Source: Candidatus Kapaibacterium sp.
GTDB taxonomy: Bacteria; Bacteroidota; Ignavibacteria; Kapaibacteriales; UBA961
Assembly: GCA_023259575.1 (NCBI GenBank)
Contig: JALRHN010000003.1
Coordinates: 1 to 33,001, forward strand
DNA length: 33,001 nt
Direction: 5' to 3'
Positions 24,538 through 33,001 of this stretch are shown here, in pieces (position 1 is the stretch's first letter; each line of letters opens with the position of its first letter). Made by a program: the position numbers and the translations under genes. The notes beneath the pieces are model-generated. The model was given only the letters and a program-made list of their open reading frames with translations. It had not been told where the DNA came from and searched no databases.

Positions 24538-27500
24538 TTATCTACCGCCTGATACAGATACTTTGATATCCATACCAACCTGATATTTACTAAATCCAGG
24601 GGAAGCTGCACCCTGATTTATTGTTGTTTCATATCTCATAAAAAAGCGAGCAGTAACCCTATTACTGATGCCATATCGTGCAGAAGGTTCAATAATAATT
24701 TGAGTATTTCCATCTAATTTTTGGCCATCAGCAGATGTTAAATTTAATACATCATAAGTAGAACGTAATGTTCTTTTATATGAAGCATTTAAGGCAAATT
24801 CCATATCATTTTGCAAATCCAGACCCAATAACTTAAACTTAAATCCACGTCTATTATAATTAGCTTGAATAGTAGCATCAGTTACAGATTCACCTTGAAT
24901 TACGGATGATGTAGGTTGTAAGGTATAGTTTTGTTTGGTTGTAAATCTAAAAGATCCAGTTAATAAACCATTTAATTTAGATTCATCAAAAGTCATTTGA
25001 ATACCAAATAATGGTTCAAATCCCGATTGTATTTGCTGAGATCCAGGAATAGTACCATTATCTGTTCTAGTAGAACTTTCTTGATATGTAGATTTATAAG
25101 CATGTTCAAAAGTAACTCGTTTTGCTAATCCAGAGAATAAAGGCAGCTTTTCAACACCATCCCATCGTAAAGTCCAATTCATAGAAGGTAATACTCTTAA
25201 TATCTCTCTTGGTAAAAAACCCATAAAGTTAGTTCCAAGGCCATCTTCAAAAGAATTAGAAAGTGCGTCTCTTAAAGCTTGGTTTTGTCTTAATGTGTCA
25301 GTAGGATATAAAGCAGAAATAATTGGCTTTTGATTATTATATAATTCAATAACATGTTCTATGGAATTATTAAGTGGAGCAAAGATTAAAAATTTAGGTA
25401 AAGATAAATATGTGCGATTATAGGTTGTGCTCATTACGATATTTGTAAAACGAGAATTTCCCTCAGAATCTGTACTGTCTAACTGATTACGATTAAAACC
25501 AAATGATGATTTCCAGTTAATATCTATGGTGGCACCTGTCCACAAAGGACGATTTGTGCGGAATTCTAATTCAGATTTTTGAAAGAAATTATCTGGTAAT
25601 ATTGAGTTCTTAGGTCTGTTTCCATCATATGTTGTAAACCGTATAAAAGGAAAGCTAGAGGACGGCAATACAGAAAAACCACCATGAGGTTGTGATACCA
25701 ATCCTAATTGATATGCTGCACTTGGCCCCATAGAATTATCTTCATTCATTCCTATGATTGGACGCCAAAAATTGGTCATTCCAGTTTCGCCTAAAACTCC
25801 TTGATTGATCGAAGAATTTTCTTGTTTAAAATTCAAAGTAATTGTTTCATAATCAAAGAATATTGTCTTGAAAACTCTTCCAATAGATTGTAATAAAGTA
25901 CGATTGGAATCAATTGTTTTTGACCCAGCAGAAATACCCCACCATTTATCGGTTAATCCTTTTAGTCGGATATTACTTGTAAGCCGTATTGTATTTTGAA
26001 AAGAGGATTGTTTTACAGCATCAGATACTAAAGTGTCTCTTTGTAAAGGATTTCTCCATGTATACGTAGTAGAGAATGTACCAGTATTATCCATATAATT
26101 ATTAAGTCCGCCGATATCAGGTAATTTAGGCTTAATATTTAATGTAACTGTCTGAGAATGATTTGTGTTCTGTCCAAAATCAATTATCCTATCACCATTC
26201 ATTATAACTCTTCTTACTAAATCACTACCTTCTCTTTGTCTACCTGCATCATCTAACTCTAAAGGAACAAGAGTTCCACCTGTTGTGAATGAATAATCTA
26301 TTACAGGATTTAACAGTCCGTTTTCAGACATTCTCCATGTAAACTGAGCTTGCCTAATTGCTGCAAAATCTCTGATTACAGGGCTTGGGAAACTTAGATA
26401 TCTGCTTTTTTCTGTTACTCTAGATCTATTAAACTGAACTGATGTAGAAAAAGTAGTTGGTAAAAAGAAGATTTTCCAATCTTTATAAATACCTAAGATT
26501 GGTATATCACCAATCCATGTTAATGGCTTTACAGAAACTGAATTTGGTAATTGAACGCTATAATCAGCTTTCATTCGCCAATTCCATTTAAAGCGCTCCT
26601 CTACAACAGGAGATCGTTCATAGGTTTGCGAATAATCATAGCTAAGATTTATTTTATTGATTGTTTCTTTGATCAACCAATGATTCACCGGTATTCCAAA
26701 TTTAAAGCCGGATAATGCCCAACTATCTTGTACTCTAATAGTTTGAGATCTTCTTCTTACAGAATCGGCAACCCTTGCAGATTCAATTTCATCTCCATTG
26801 GTTCTTACTAATTCACTTTCATAAGCAGCTTTTGTAGCTGCATCAATTTTAACATCACTTTGTGCTGCAAATTGAGGATTTTCAACTAGTTCGCCATGAG
26901 TATAGGAAATTGGTATTTTCATTTCTTTTAGTTCTTTTGGTAATAATTTATCCAAAGAACCTTGCATTTGAACATTCCAATTTAATGTCTGATTTCTATT
27001 TCCAAAGCGTTCTTCTAATCTATGAAAATTAGGATTTGATTGATTATACGTGGCATTTACAGTACCTAAATCTGCTAATTTTAATTCTGCGGATCCAATT
27101 CCTGCCCAATCTGTTGAACTTTCTGGTTCAATAAGTCTTAATTCATCTACCCACATATTTGTAGAAAGATCTTCGGGGAAGCTTCCTGTTGTTGGATTTG
27201 CTATACCATATCCAACAAACTGTATTCTTGTTAAAATCGGATTCCCTTTAATGATATACTGAGTTTCTACAGGGATAGCAAATCCAGGATCAAAAACTGA
27301 TGATGTATCAATAAAGCGTTCGGATGGATCTACAGGAACTTTATTTTGGGCCGCAACTTGCGATCTTTTTTCTTTTACAGATGTTAATGTTGGTAAGTCA
27401 ATTTCTATGTCACGCCATCCTTCTAATAGGGGACGTCTTATTTCATAATAATTAGCAGAATCTAAACCAAAGCGCACAAATGCCTGTGCTTTTGGGCTTG

Positions 27501-30500
27501 CCCCATAGGGAATTAAATTTGGCATAGATCCATCGCCATGTAAAAAGAATTTTAATTTTTTATAATAAAACACATCCAAATTTCGCATAATTCGAACTGC
27601 CATCCTTTCTTGTCCGGCGGGTAGGTTTTTCACGCCTACAGATAAAGACTGTTCATTTAGGCGAACATCCTGCATTGGGTCTGGATTATTAATTTGTCTG
27701 GGGCGCTGTACTCCAGGCGGTAATGTATATTTATCCGGCAATCCACTATTTTCTTCAACACCTACATATTGAACACTTAAAATGCTATCATTGGCATTTA
27801 CATTTGGTTGATATCCATTATTTCTAATCCATTGTCCACCTGTAAATTTCCATTCTGCTACATTTAATACTATTGGTGCGCCCTTAAACCACACTCTTAC
27901 GTATTGAATATTGGAAAAGGTTGGATTTCCAACTGTTCTTGTAGGACGTCTTAAAGGAATCCTGAAAAAATACCAACCAGCCCCTTGTTTACCTTCACCA
28001 ACAATTTGGGGATTTCTTCTTGCATCTAAATCGAGATTAACTTTATAGCTAAAATAACTATTATCTAAAGCAATAGTTTGGCCATTATTATTATTCAGAA
28101 TTTCTCTATCTGGGAATTGTCCAGATTCAGCAAGAGTTGCATTATTTTCAAAATTATTATAAAACCTAAACATCGTGTCGGTTTGAAACTGCCTATCAAT
28201 CAAGAAGTTAAAGTAATAATTGTCTCTGGCAGGATCTTTTTCTTGATTAAGTGGATATGGATATGAAATGCCAGGTATAGAAGAATTCTTTTCATCTTGA
28301 TCACTGATTCCATCATATCCTACATCTTCACCTATATCTATGATATTATTTGGTATTGGACTTTCTTTGGTAATGCCATCTTCGGTATTTAAGGTTGAAT
28401 TTCCAATGACATCTTCGCTGATTTGTCCTAAATCTATCCACATTTCTGAATTAGAAAATAAGACATCGAATTTTACCACCATTTCTAGATAATCAATATT
28501 TTCTGTTTCAAAATTTGTGTTAAAAGTTGAAAATAAACGCTGAATACCACCCCAAGTTCTATACTGATTTCTTGATAAATAGTCTAAATACTTTGATGAA
28601 TCTTGTTCAAAAACCGGATTTAATCTATCTACGAAATTTGGATTTCTATTGTAAATTCCACGATATTCAGGAAAGAATCTAAGTTTTAAATCATTGATTG
28701 TTGTTAATCTGCCTCTGGTATCTCGATTTGGATATACATCTGTAATGGGAGTTTGACCCAAGAAATATTGATACCAATAGCTTTGACCTCTAAACCATGA
28801 TTCTGCTTTTGATAGTGGATCATCATATAAGGTGGAATCTTCTGGTATTGAAATATGAGACCATTGCTGAGGGGTTAATCCTAGTGAAATACTTCTTTGT
28901 GCTCCTTCAAAATCATCTACATAAGCAACTGCTGCACCATTATCAGAAGGTATATCAGAAATCCTTTTATTTGGCGTGGGTAGCATTGCTGCTACTTCCC
29001 CACGAAGCGTTAGTGTGGATTTTTCTTTCGTATCATAAAAAGGCATCGCATCTAATGCTTTTGTTAAAAAAGGTAAAGTAAGATTTAGATTACCATCAAT
29101 GCCAATCATCGTGTTTGATACTGGTTCTTCATTTACTCTAACTCTATCAAAAATCAAAGCTTGATTATAATGCATAAAAGTTAAACCAAGATTTCCGCTC
29201 CCTGATCTTCTTTTGAACACTTCCATATCTGCTCGTAAACCAAGCATTGTTCTTGTTGCAAGATTGAATAAGTCATTTTGTTCATATTCAATGCTCAGAT
29301 TAGCATTTGGTAATGATGCCCTTGGATTTGTTAATGTAACTTGTCCTGTAAAATACTCTACATAATAGTCTTGATTTTCTTTTAATGGTGAACCATCTAA
29401 TGTAACTTTTACGCTTCCTGGTGATAAATTGAATGCTCCTAAAGAGATTTTACCTCCACCAGTATTCATAGTTCCAGTCGCTTCTCCACTTATTAAAAAT
29501 CTATCTCTATCATTAGATCTTTTAGCAATTTCTACGATTTCATTATAAACTTGTGGATATCGATATCTATTGGCTATTTGTGGAGAACCTTGTGCAGCAA
29601 AATAACGAACTAATCCACTATCAAAAGGCATCCTTTCAGGGAATATTATTTCGCCTCTTACTGGATTAAAAAATGGTGATCCTTGTTGTTGATATTGAAC
29701 TGGCAATTGTGAATTTGGCGTTGTACCACCAGTACCTCCTGTATTGCCAGTATTCATTTGATTTTGTTGTTGCTGTTGTTGCGGACTCCCCAAATCGAAC
29801 ATTCCATCTGGTTTAGCTGTTCCATCTGAGTTATTTACTCTGTCAACACCAAGTATAGTAACAACTTTATCACTAGATCCTTCTAATACATCAGAAGAAT
29901 CATTATTTGCCCTCATATACCATATATTTAATTTCAAATCTGCCAGATTAACATTTGTTTGGCCGATACTAAATATATTTCTCATCTGGCGTTTCCATAT
30001 AGTAGAAAACCCAGGTTGCATATTTGGACGATATACCAATTTTAATAATAAAGTATCTTTAGGCTGTAAAGTATTAGAAATAGTTCCAAAATCAACATCA
30101 TCTGATGCATCGCTGGTAGGACCTTCTATTCTATATGCTACGCCATAGCTTCTATCTGTTTTAAGACCTGTAATTGTCAATCTTCCCAAATTCTCATCAT
30201 ATTGATAGAATTTAGGATCTAGTTTTAAATATTTTCCTCTTTCTGTAAATCCCGCTACAGGAGGAATGCTTTTTAATGAAGCTGGATAATAAGAGGGGAT
30301 TGCTCCTACACGATTAATTGCATTTAAGGTATCAATTAAAATTCCTTCTGCTGCCTGCGATGCTTGTTGAACATCTACTGTCGATTCATAAACTTCTAGT
30401 AATTTAATTCGATTATATCGAGCTTGAGGAGTATTTGGCAATAATGGTATCTGAGCCTTGTAATAAGTATCCCAGATTCCAAAATATGCAGTATCTAAAA

Positions 30501-31569
30501 AGAAATTCTTTTTATCATAATCATATGCATTTAGTCTGAATGGTTGTCTTAAAGTACCTCCGCCAGATACATTTACTCGTTTTGATTCGCCGCGTCTTTG
30601 TGATACAACTGTTTTGAGATATACAGGACCAAATTGGAAATCGGTTCTTATTCCAAATAAGCTTTGGCTTCCCCCAATAAGAGTAGATGGTGTTGGAAAT
30701 TGAATATTTCCTACTTCAACTCTTTTAAAAATATCATCATCATTACCAGAAAAACCAACATTAAATCTATTATTTAAATCAAATTGCTGCCTGGTATTCC
30801 AGTCTACTCCCAGCTTTAACTTATCACCAATCTTTCCTGTGACATTTAAATTTATATCTTGCGTAAAAAATGGTCCAGATTGCGTTTGCCCAAATGGAGA
30901 AGCTGTCCCCATTTTTTGAGAATCCCATTGCCATCCTGCCCGAACATTAACATCGCCTGCTACATTGATACTAATTTCCGGTTTACCAAATATGCTTGAA
31001 ATTGGATTGGGTGGAACTGGAATACTTAATCCAGTAGCTTGACTTAAAATACCAGCTATATCAGAAGAAGACATAGCTTTTTTTAAATCATATGATTTAA
31101 CCATTGAATCCCATATTCTGCCTCTCTCTTTTTCTTTTCTGAGTGCTAGATATGTATCTAATTGTATGCTGTTTCCTGCAGACATAGATATATCATTAAA
31201 GGATTCTGTCTTCCTTACATCGGTAAGAGTAGAATCGATTGTCACATTGATATCATAACCAGGCGGAATTTTTAATGAATTGAATCTGTCTTTGCCGAAA
31301 TTTCCTCTGAAATTATTTTTGGGGACAAAAATTCCAGATAATGGTAATGGTTGATTGGCTGATGAGTCTTCGGAAACTTGATATTCAAGATAAGAAAAGG
31401 AGGGCCTTAAAAAATAGCTATTGCTTATTAATAGTGCAGCTCTAATTGATGTAAGTACTAAATCACTGCTTTCTAATTCTGCACTATGCACTGCATAAGT
31501 GTTCATGCTCAATAGATATATTGAACCTAGAATTATAGAGAGAAAACATTGACCTATCGTTCGCTTCAT
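24538..31569 (-). CDS. sprA: SprA, outer-membrane translocon of the type IX secretion system
   Basis: SprA (Sov) is the giant beta-barrel through which T9SS cargo crosses the outer membrane. At 2343 residues it is close to Flavobacterium SprA (about 2400). A signal peptide (about 1-33) is followed by the conserved N-terminal block: NVRAGWQWDSQ, GKIGDKLKLGVDWNTRQQFDLNNRF and EVGNIQFPTPSTLIGGSQSLFGI. Many beta-strand-rich barrel segments follow to the end at VSVSGGR. Six glutamines (597-602) open an Asn/Gly/Thr-rich low-complexity linker to about 622. The frame extends upstream to a TTG at 31596, but the ATG at 31569 gives a proper signal peptide. Other T9SS core genes (porK-N, porV, sprE) are not in the window. 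Two T9SS-type cargo proteins are encoded nearby. Confidence 0.95.
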   Translation of the reverse strand: MKRTIGQCFLSIILGSIYLLSMNTYAVHSAELESSDLVLTSIRAALLISNSYFLRPSFSYLEYQVSEDSSANQPLPLSGIFVPKNNFRGNFGKDRFNSLKIPPGYDINVTIDSTLTDVRKTESFNDISMSAGNSIQLDTYLALRKEKERGRIWDSMVKSYDLKKAMSSSDIAGILSQATGLSIPVPPNPISSIFGKPEISINVAGDVNVRAGWQWDSQKMGTASPFGQTQSGPFFTQDINLNVTGKIGDKLKLGVDWNTRQQFDLNNRFNVGFSGNDDDIFKRVEVGNIQFPTPSTLIGGSQSLFGIRTDFQFGPVYLKTVVSQRRGESKRVNVSGGGTLRQPFRLNAYDYDKKNFFLDTAYFGIWDTYYKAQIPLLPNTPQARYNRIKLLEVYESTVDVQQASQAAEGILIDTLNAINRVGAIPSYYPASLKSIPPVAGFTERGKYLKLDPKFYQYDENLGRLTITGLKTDRSYGVAYRIEGPTSDASDDVDFGTISNTLQPKDTLLLKLVYRPNMQPGFSTIWKRQMRNIFSIGQTNVNLADLKLNIWYMRANNDSSDVLEGSSDKVVTILGVDRVNNSDGTAKPDGMFDLGSPQQQQQQNQMNTGNTGGTGGTTPNSQLPVQYQQQGSPFFNPVRGEIIFPERMPFDSGLVRYFAAQGSPQIANRYRYPQVYNEIVEIAKRSNDRDRFLISGEATGTMNTGGGKISLGAFNLSPGSVKVTLDGSPLKENQDYYVEYFTGQVTLTNPRASLPNANLSIEYEQNDLFNLATRTMLGLRADMEVFKRRSGSGNLGLTFMHYNQALIFDRVRVNEEPVSNTMIGIDGNLNLTLPFLTKALDAMPFYDTKEKSTLTLRGEVAAMLPTPNKRISDIPSDNGAAVAYVDDFEGAQRSISLGLTPQQWSHISIPEDSTLYDDPLSKAESWFRGQSYWYQYFLGQTPITDVYPNRDTRGRLTTINDLKLRFFPEYRGIYNRNPNFVDRLNPVFEQDSSKYLDYLSRNQYRTWGGIQRLFSTFNTNFETENIDYLEMVVKFDVLFSNSEMWIDLGQISEDVIGNSTLNTEDGITKESPIPNNIIDIGEDVGYDGISDQDEKNSSIPGISYPYPLNQEKDPARDNYYFNFLIDRQFQTDTMFRFYNNFENNATLAESGQFPDREILNNNNGQTIALDNSYFSYKVNLDLDARRNPQIVGEGKQGAGWYFFRIPLRRPTRTVGNPTFSNIQYVRVWFKGAPIVLNVAEWKFTGGQWIRNNGYQPNVNANDSILSVQYVGVEENSGLPDKYTLPPGVQRPRQINNPDPMQDVRLNEQSLSVGVKNLPAGQERMAVRIMRNLDVFYYKKLKFFLHGDGSMPNLIPYGASPKAQAFVRFGLDSANYYEIRRPLLEGWRDIEIDLPTLTSVKEKRSQVAAQNKVPVDPSERFIDTSSVFDPGFAIPVETQYIIKGNPILTRIQFVGYGIANPTTGSFPEDLSTNMWVDELRLIEPESSTDWAGIGSAELKLADLGTVNATYNQSNPNFHRLEERFGNRNQTLNWNVQMQGSLDKLLPKELKEMKIPISYTHGELVENPQFAAQSDVKIDAATKAAYESELVRTNGDEIESARVADSVRRRSQTIRVQDSWALSGFKFGIPVNHWLIKETINKINLSYDYSQTYERSPVVEERFKWNWRMKADYSVQLPNSVSVKPLTWIGDIPILGIYKDWKIFFLPTTFSTSVQFNRSRVTEKSRYLSFPSPVIRDFAAIRQAQFTWRMSENGLLNPVIDYSFTTGGTLVPLELDDAGRQREGSDLVRRVIMNGDRIIDFGQNTNHSQTVTLNIKPKLPDIGGLNNYMDNTGTFSTTYTWRNPLQRDTLVSDAVKQSSFQNTIRLTSNIRLKGLTDKWWGISAGSKTIDSNRTLLQSIGRVFKTIFFDYETITLNFKQENSSINQGVLGETGMTNFWRPIIGMNEDNSMGPSAAYQLGLVSQPHGGFSVLPSSSFPFIRFTTYDGNRPKNSILPDNFFQKSELEFRTNRPLWTGATIDINWKSSFGFNRNQLDSTDSEGNSRFTNIVMSTTYNRTYLSLPKFLIFAPLNNSIEHVIELYNNQKPIISALYPTDTLRQNQALRDALSNSFEDGLGTNFMGFLPREILRVLPSMNWTLRWDGVEKLPLFSGLAKRVTFEHAYKSTYQESSTRTDNGTIPGSQQIQSGFEPLFGIQMTFDESKLNGLLTGSFRFTTKQNYTLQPTSSVIQGESVTDATIQANYNRRGFKFKLLGLDLQNDMEFALNASYKRTLRSTYDVLNLTSADGQKLDGNTQIIIEPSARYGISNRVTARFFMRYETTINQGAASPGFSKYQVGMDIKVSVSGGR

Positions 31570-31618
31570 TCTTTCAACAATAAATAATGCAACCAAAACA
31601 GATTTGTACTGCTAGTTG

Positions 31619-31647
31619 AATTGAATAATTCGATAATCTATTCAATT
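31619..31647. repeat. 9-bp inverted repeat upstream of sprA
   Basis: AATTGAATA (31619-31627) and TATTCAATT (31639-31647) are perfect inverted copies separated by 11 bp, 50-78 nt before the sprA start. An 8-bp palindrome TAACGTTA (31653-31660) lies next to it. It could be an operator, but in such AT-rich sequence a chance match is possible. The rest of the 236-nt gap holds no convincing terminator or promoter. Confidence 0.35.
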
Positions 31648-31805
31648 GCTATTAACGTTATACAATTCAGAAACACAATAAAAAATTGTACCAATGGCGC
31701 AAATATTGACTCAATTTGTTGAAATAATGATATATGTTGAGTGCAAATTACTTTGTGAAAAGCAACTCAGCAAATATTTTACAAAAAAACAGAAATATTT
31801 TTTGC

Positions 31806-33001
31806 TTATCTATTAATTATTAATGGTTTACAGCTTGTATAAATTCCTGCCCTAAAGATGCAATAATAAATTCCTGGAGCTAAAAACTCTGTAGAAAATG
31901 GAATAGATTTATGTTCATTTGATTTCATATGTCCATTATATAGTTCTAATAACTCTCCGCCTTGTACCGAACAAATAATTATCTTTCCTGGAATATCATA
32001 TGGAGAAAAACATTGGATAAGCGCTTGTTCAGAATGATTCATTGCTTGATACACATCAAATGTAAACCCACCTAAAGCAATATGAATATCTTTATAGCCT
32101 TCTCCACAAACTGAATCTAGTGTAAAAGAGCCACTTATTGGTGGATTAATTTTGAAAAAATTAGGGCAATCTTCTCTTCCAAACTTTGATGAATCTTTCT
32201 TAATTGTTATAAAGTTTTTTTCATTTGGTGCTGCTATATATGTATCAAATACAAGATTAGCTAAAATTGGATTTTCAACAAAACCATCACTTTTAGTTTT
32301 TATAGCTAATTCTATCTGTGTACTTGTTCCTATTTGTTTTTCTGTTACATATACATTGCTATTTGCTGTTGCAGTACCTTCAGTAAATACTGTATCAAAA
32401 CGAAAGGCATAGGAATTATCATATAGTATAGATGTTTTGAAAGATGAAGCGTAGAGTAAAGACTTAGATCCAGAATCAATCTTAACTGGGATGAAAACTT
32501 TTTTACTTGGTGCACTTTTAACATTACCAATTGAAAGTGAAATAATTTCTGGTACTATACCATTTCCCCTAAGAAAAATAGTGTCTCTCTGTAGTGATTG
32601 AGTATTAGCATTCCTTACAGAATTTGATATCAAAATGAGGGTATCTTTGCTTATGCCAGAAGTTGAAGATTTTGGTGTAAAACTAATTGTATAAATTTGG
32701 CTTTTATTAGAATCAATTGTTAATTGACTTTTTGGTAAGATATCAAAATCTCCTTTACCTACAGTCGACAAAAACTCTGGTTTATATACAATCAAATTTA
32801 AATTTCCAGAATTGGTAATTTTAATTGTTCGAATTTTTGAAATACTATCACATACAGTATTCTCTTCTGACGGAACCACAATATCTTCGAATTCAATTGT
32901 ATCTTGATCTTTTACGAAAACAGGGGCTTGCCCTCTTCCTTTGATGTCGAAAGTAATTATACTATCGGTTGGACTATTCCTCACTCTTGATTTAATATCT
33001 G
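31806..33001 (-). CDS. T9SS cargo protein with choice-of-anchor-D (ASH) domain, N-terminus outside window
   Basis: The frame is open to the right edge, giving the C-terminal 397 residues of a larger surface or secreted protein. The first part is an ASH/choice-of-anchor-D repeat: DTIEFEDIVV, RTIKITNSGNLNLIVYKP, DFDILP, YTISFTPKS and a closing IFLRGNG. A tail of a previous repeat (ITFDIKGRGQAP) comes before it, so the protein probably has several. A middle domain (about 150-300 of the visible part) looks like a cohesin/CBM-type beta sandwich. The last 80 residues (LAPGIYYCIFRAGIYTSCKPLIINR at the end) resemble a T9SS type A sorting domain. It lies directly upstream of sprA. A GTG at 32984 is only an internal codon. 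Function is unknown. Confidence 0.8.
   Translation of the reverse strand, partial: DIKSRVRNSPTDSIITFDIKGRGQAPVFVKDQDTIEFEDIVVPSEENTVCDSISKIRTIKITNSGNLNLIVYKPEFLSTVGKGDFDILPKSQLTIDSNKSQIYTISFTPKSSTSGISKDTLILISNSVRNANTQSLQRDTIFLRGNGIVPEIISLSIGNVKSAPSKKVFIPVKIDSGSKSLLYASSFKTSILYDNSYAFRFDTVFTEGTATANSNVYVTEKQIGTSTQIELAIKTKSDGFVENPILANLVFDTYIAAPNEKNFITIKKDSSKFGREDCPNFFKINPPISGSFTLDSVCGEGYKDIHIALGGFTFDVYQAMNHSEQALIQCFSPYDIPGKIIICSVQGGELLELYNGHMKSNEHKSIPFSTEFLAPGIYYCIFRAGIYTSCKPLIINR

Noticed and set aside
28797..29081. Plus-strand frame of 94 codons within sprA
   Set aside because: Antisense to conserved SprA sequence, no ribosome-binding site, Leu/His/Lys-rich nonsense composition.
31570..31596. 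TTG start 9 codons upstream of sprA
   Set aside because: The ATG at 31569 gives a normal signal peptide directly; the extension adds residues before it without support.
31782..31805. A/T-only inverted repeat after the right-edge gene as a terminator
   Set aside because: The stem would consist almost entirely of A-U pairs, too weak to call a terminator.
32345..32530. Minus-strand 61-codon frame inside the cargo gene
   Set aside because: It overlaps the ASH/cohesin-like coding frame and has no independent support.
1..33001. Mobile element, CRISPR, defence island, toxin-antitoxin or retroelement
   Set aside because: No transposase, integrase, reverse transcriptase, spaced direct repeats or defence-type genes were seen; the genes are ordinary chromosomal functions.

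Overview
This is an AT-rich chromosomal segment from a member of the FCB superphylum, most likely the Ignavibacteria/Kapabacteria side of Bacteroidota. The evidence is a full-length SprA, the giant type IX secretion (T9SS) translocon, beside two proteins ending in T9SS-type C-terminal sorting domains, one with a choice-of-anchor-D (ASH) domain. A promoter with the Bacteroidota layout TTTG-N20-TAnnTTTG precedes rpsT. Unlike typical Bacteroidota, several genes (pnp, accC, the alpha-galactosidase) also have an AAGGA Shine-Dalgarno sequence at a sensible distance. The phylum is inferred from gene content and is not proven.

Layout: every gene except accC lies on the minus strand, so transcription mostly runs right to left. 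From the right edge: a 5'-truncated T9SS cargo protein (31806-33001); sprA (24538-31569) followed after 23 nt by a GT9 glycosyltransferase; accC on the plus strand, converging on GT9 with a shared TTAA double stop; a GDP-mannose-pyrophosphorylase/phosphohexomutase fusion whose 3' end overlaps a secreted GH27 alpha-galactosidase; a PTS EIIA protein overlapping a secreted coiled-coil protein; murI; an oppB-oppC-holA run; an rpsT / tRNA-Arg(ACG) / rpsO cluster closed by a strong terminator; pnp with a structured leader and its own terminator; a membrane DUF3179 protein; an ABC exporter; and a run of SPFH protein, AddB-like nuclease, rluE and rsmE (truncated at the left edge).

Functional themes are translation and RNA turnover (S20, tRNA-Arg, S15, PNPase, RluE, RsmE), DNA replication and repair (HolA, AddB-like), envelope and secretion (SprA, its cargo, GT9, MurI, nucleotide-sugar synthesis, SPFH, ABC exporter) and uptake/regulation (OppBC, EIIA).

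I looked for an undescribed defence, mobile or retroelement system and did not find one: there are no transposases, integrases, CRISPR arrays, toxin-antitoxin pairs or unexplained gene clusters. The observations most worth a second look are a long, nearly perfect hairpin in the pnp leader (architecture resembling the RNase III/PNPase autoregulatory leader of enterobacteria), an Arg/Asp-rich repeat-built tail on PNPase, and a phosphohexomutase domain that seems to have lost its catalytic motifs. No intergenic stretch exceeds about 240 nt.
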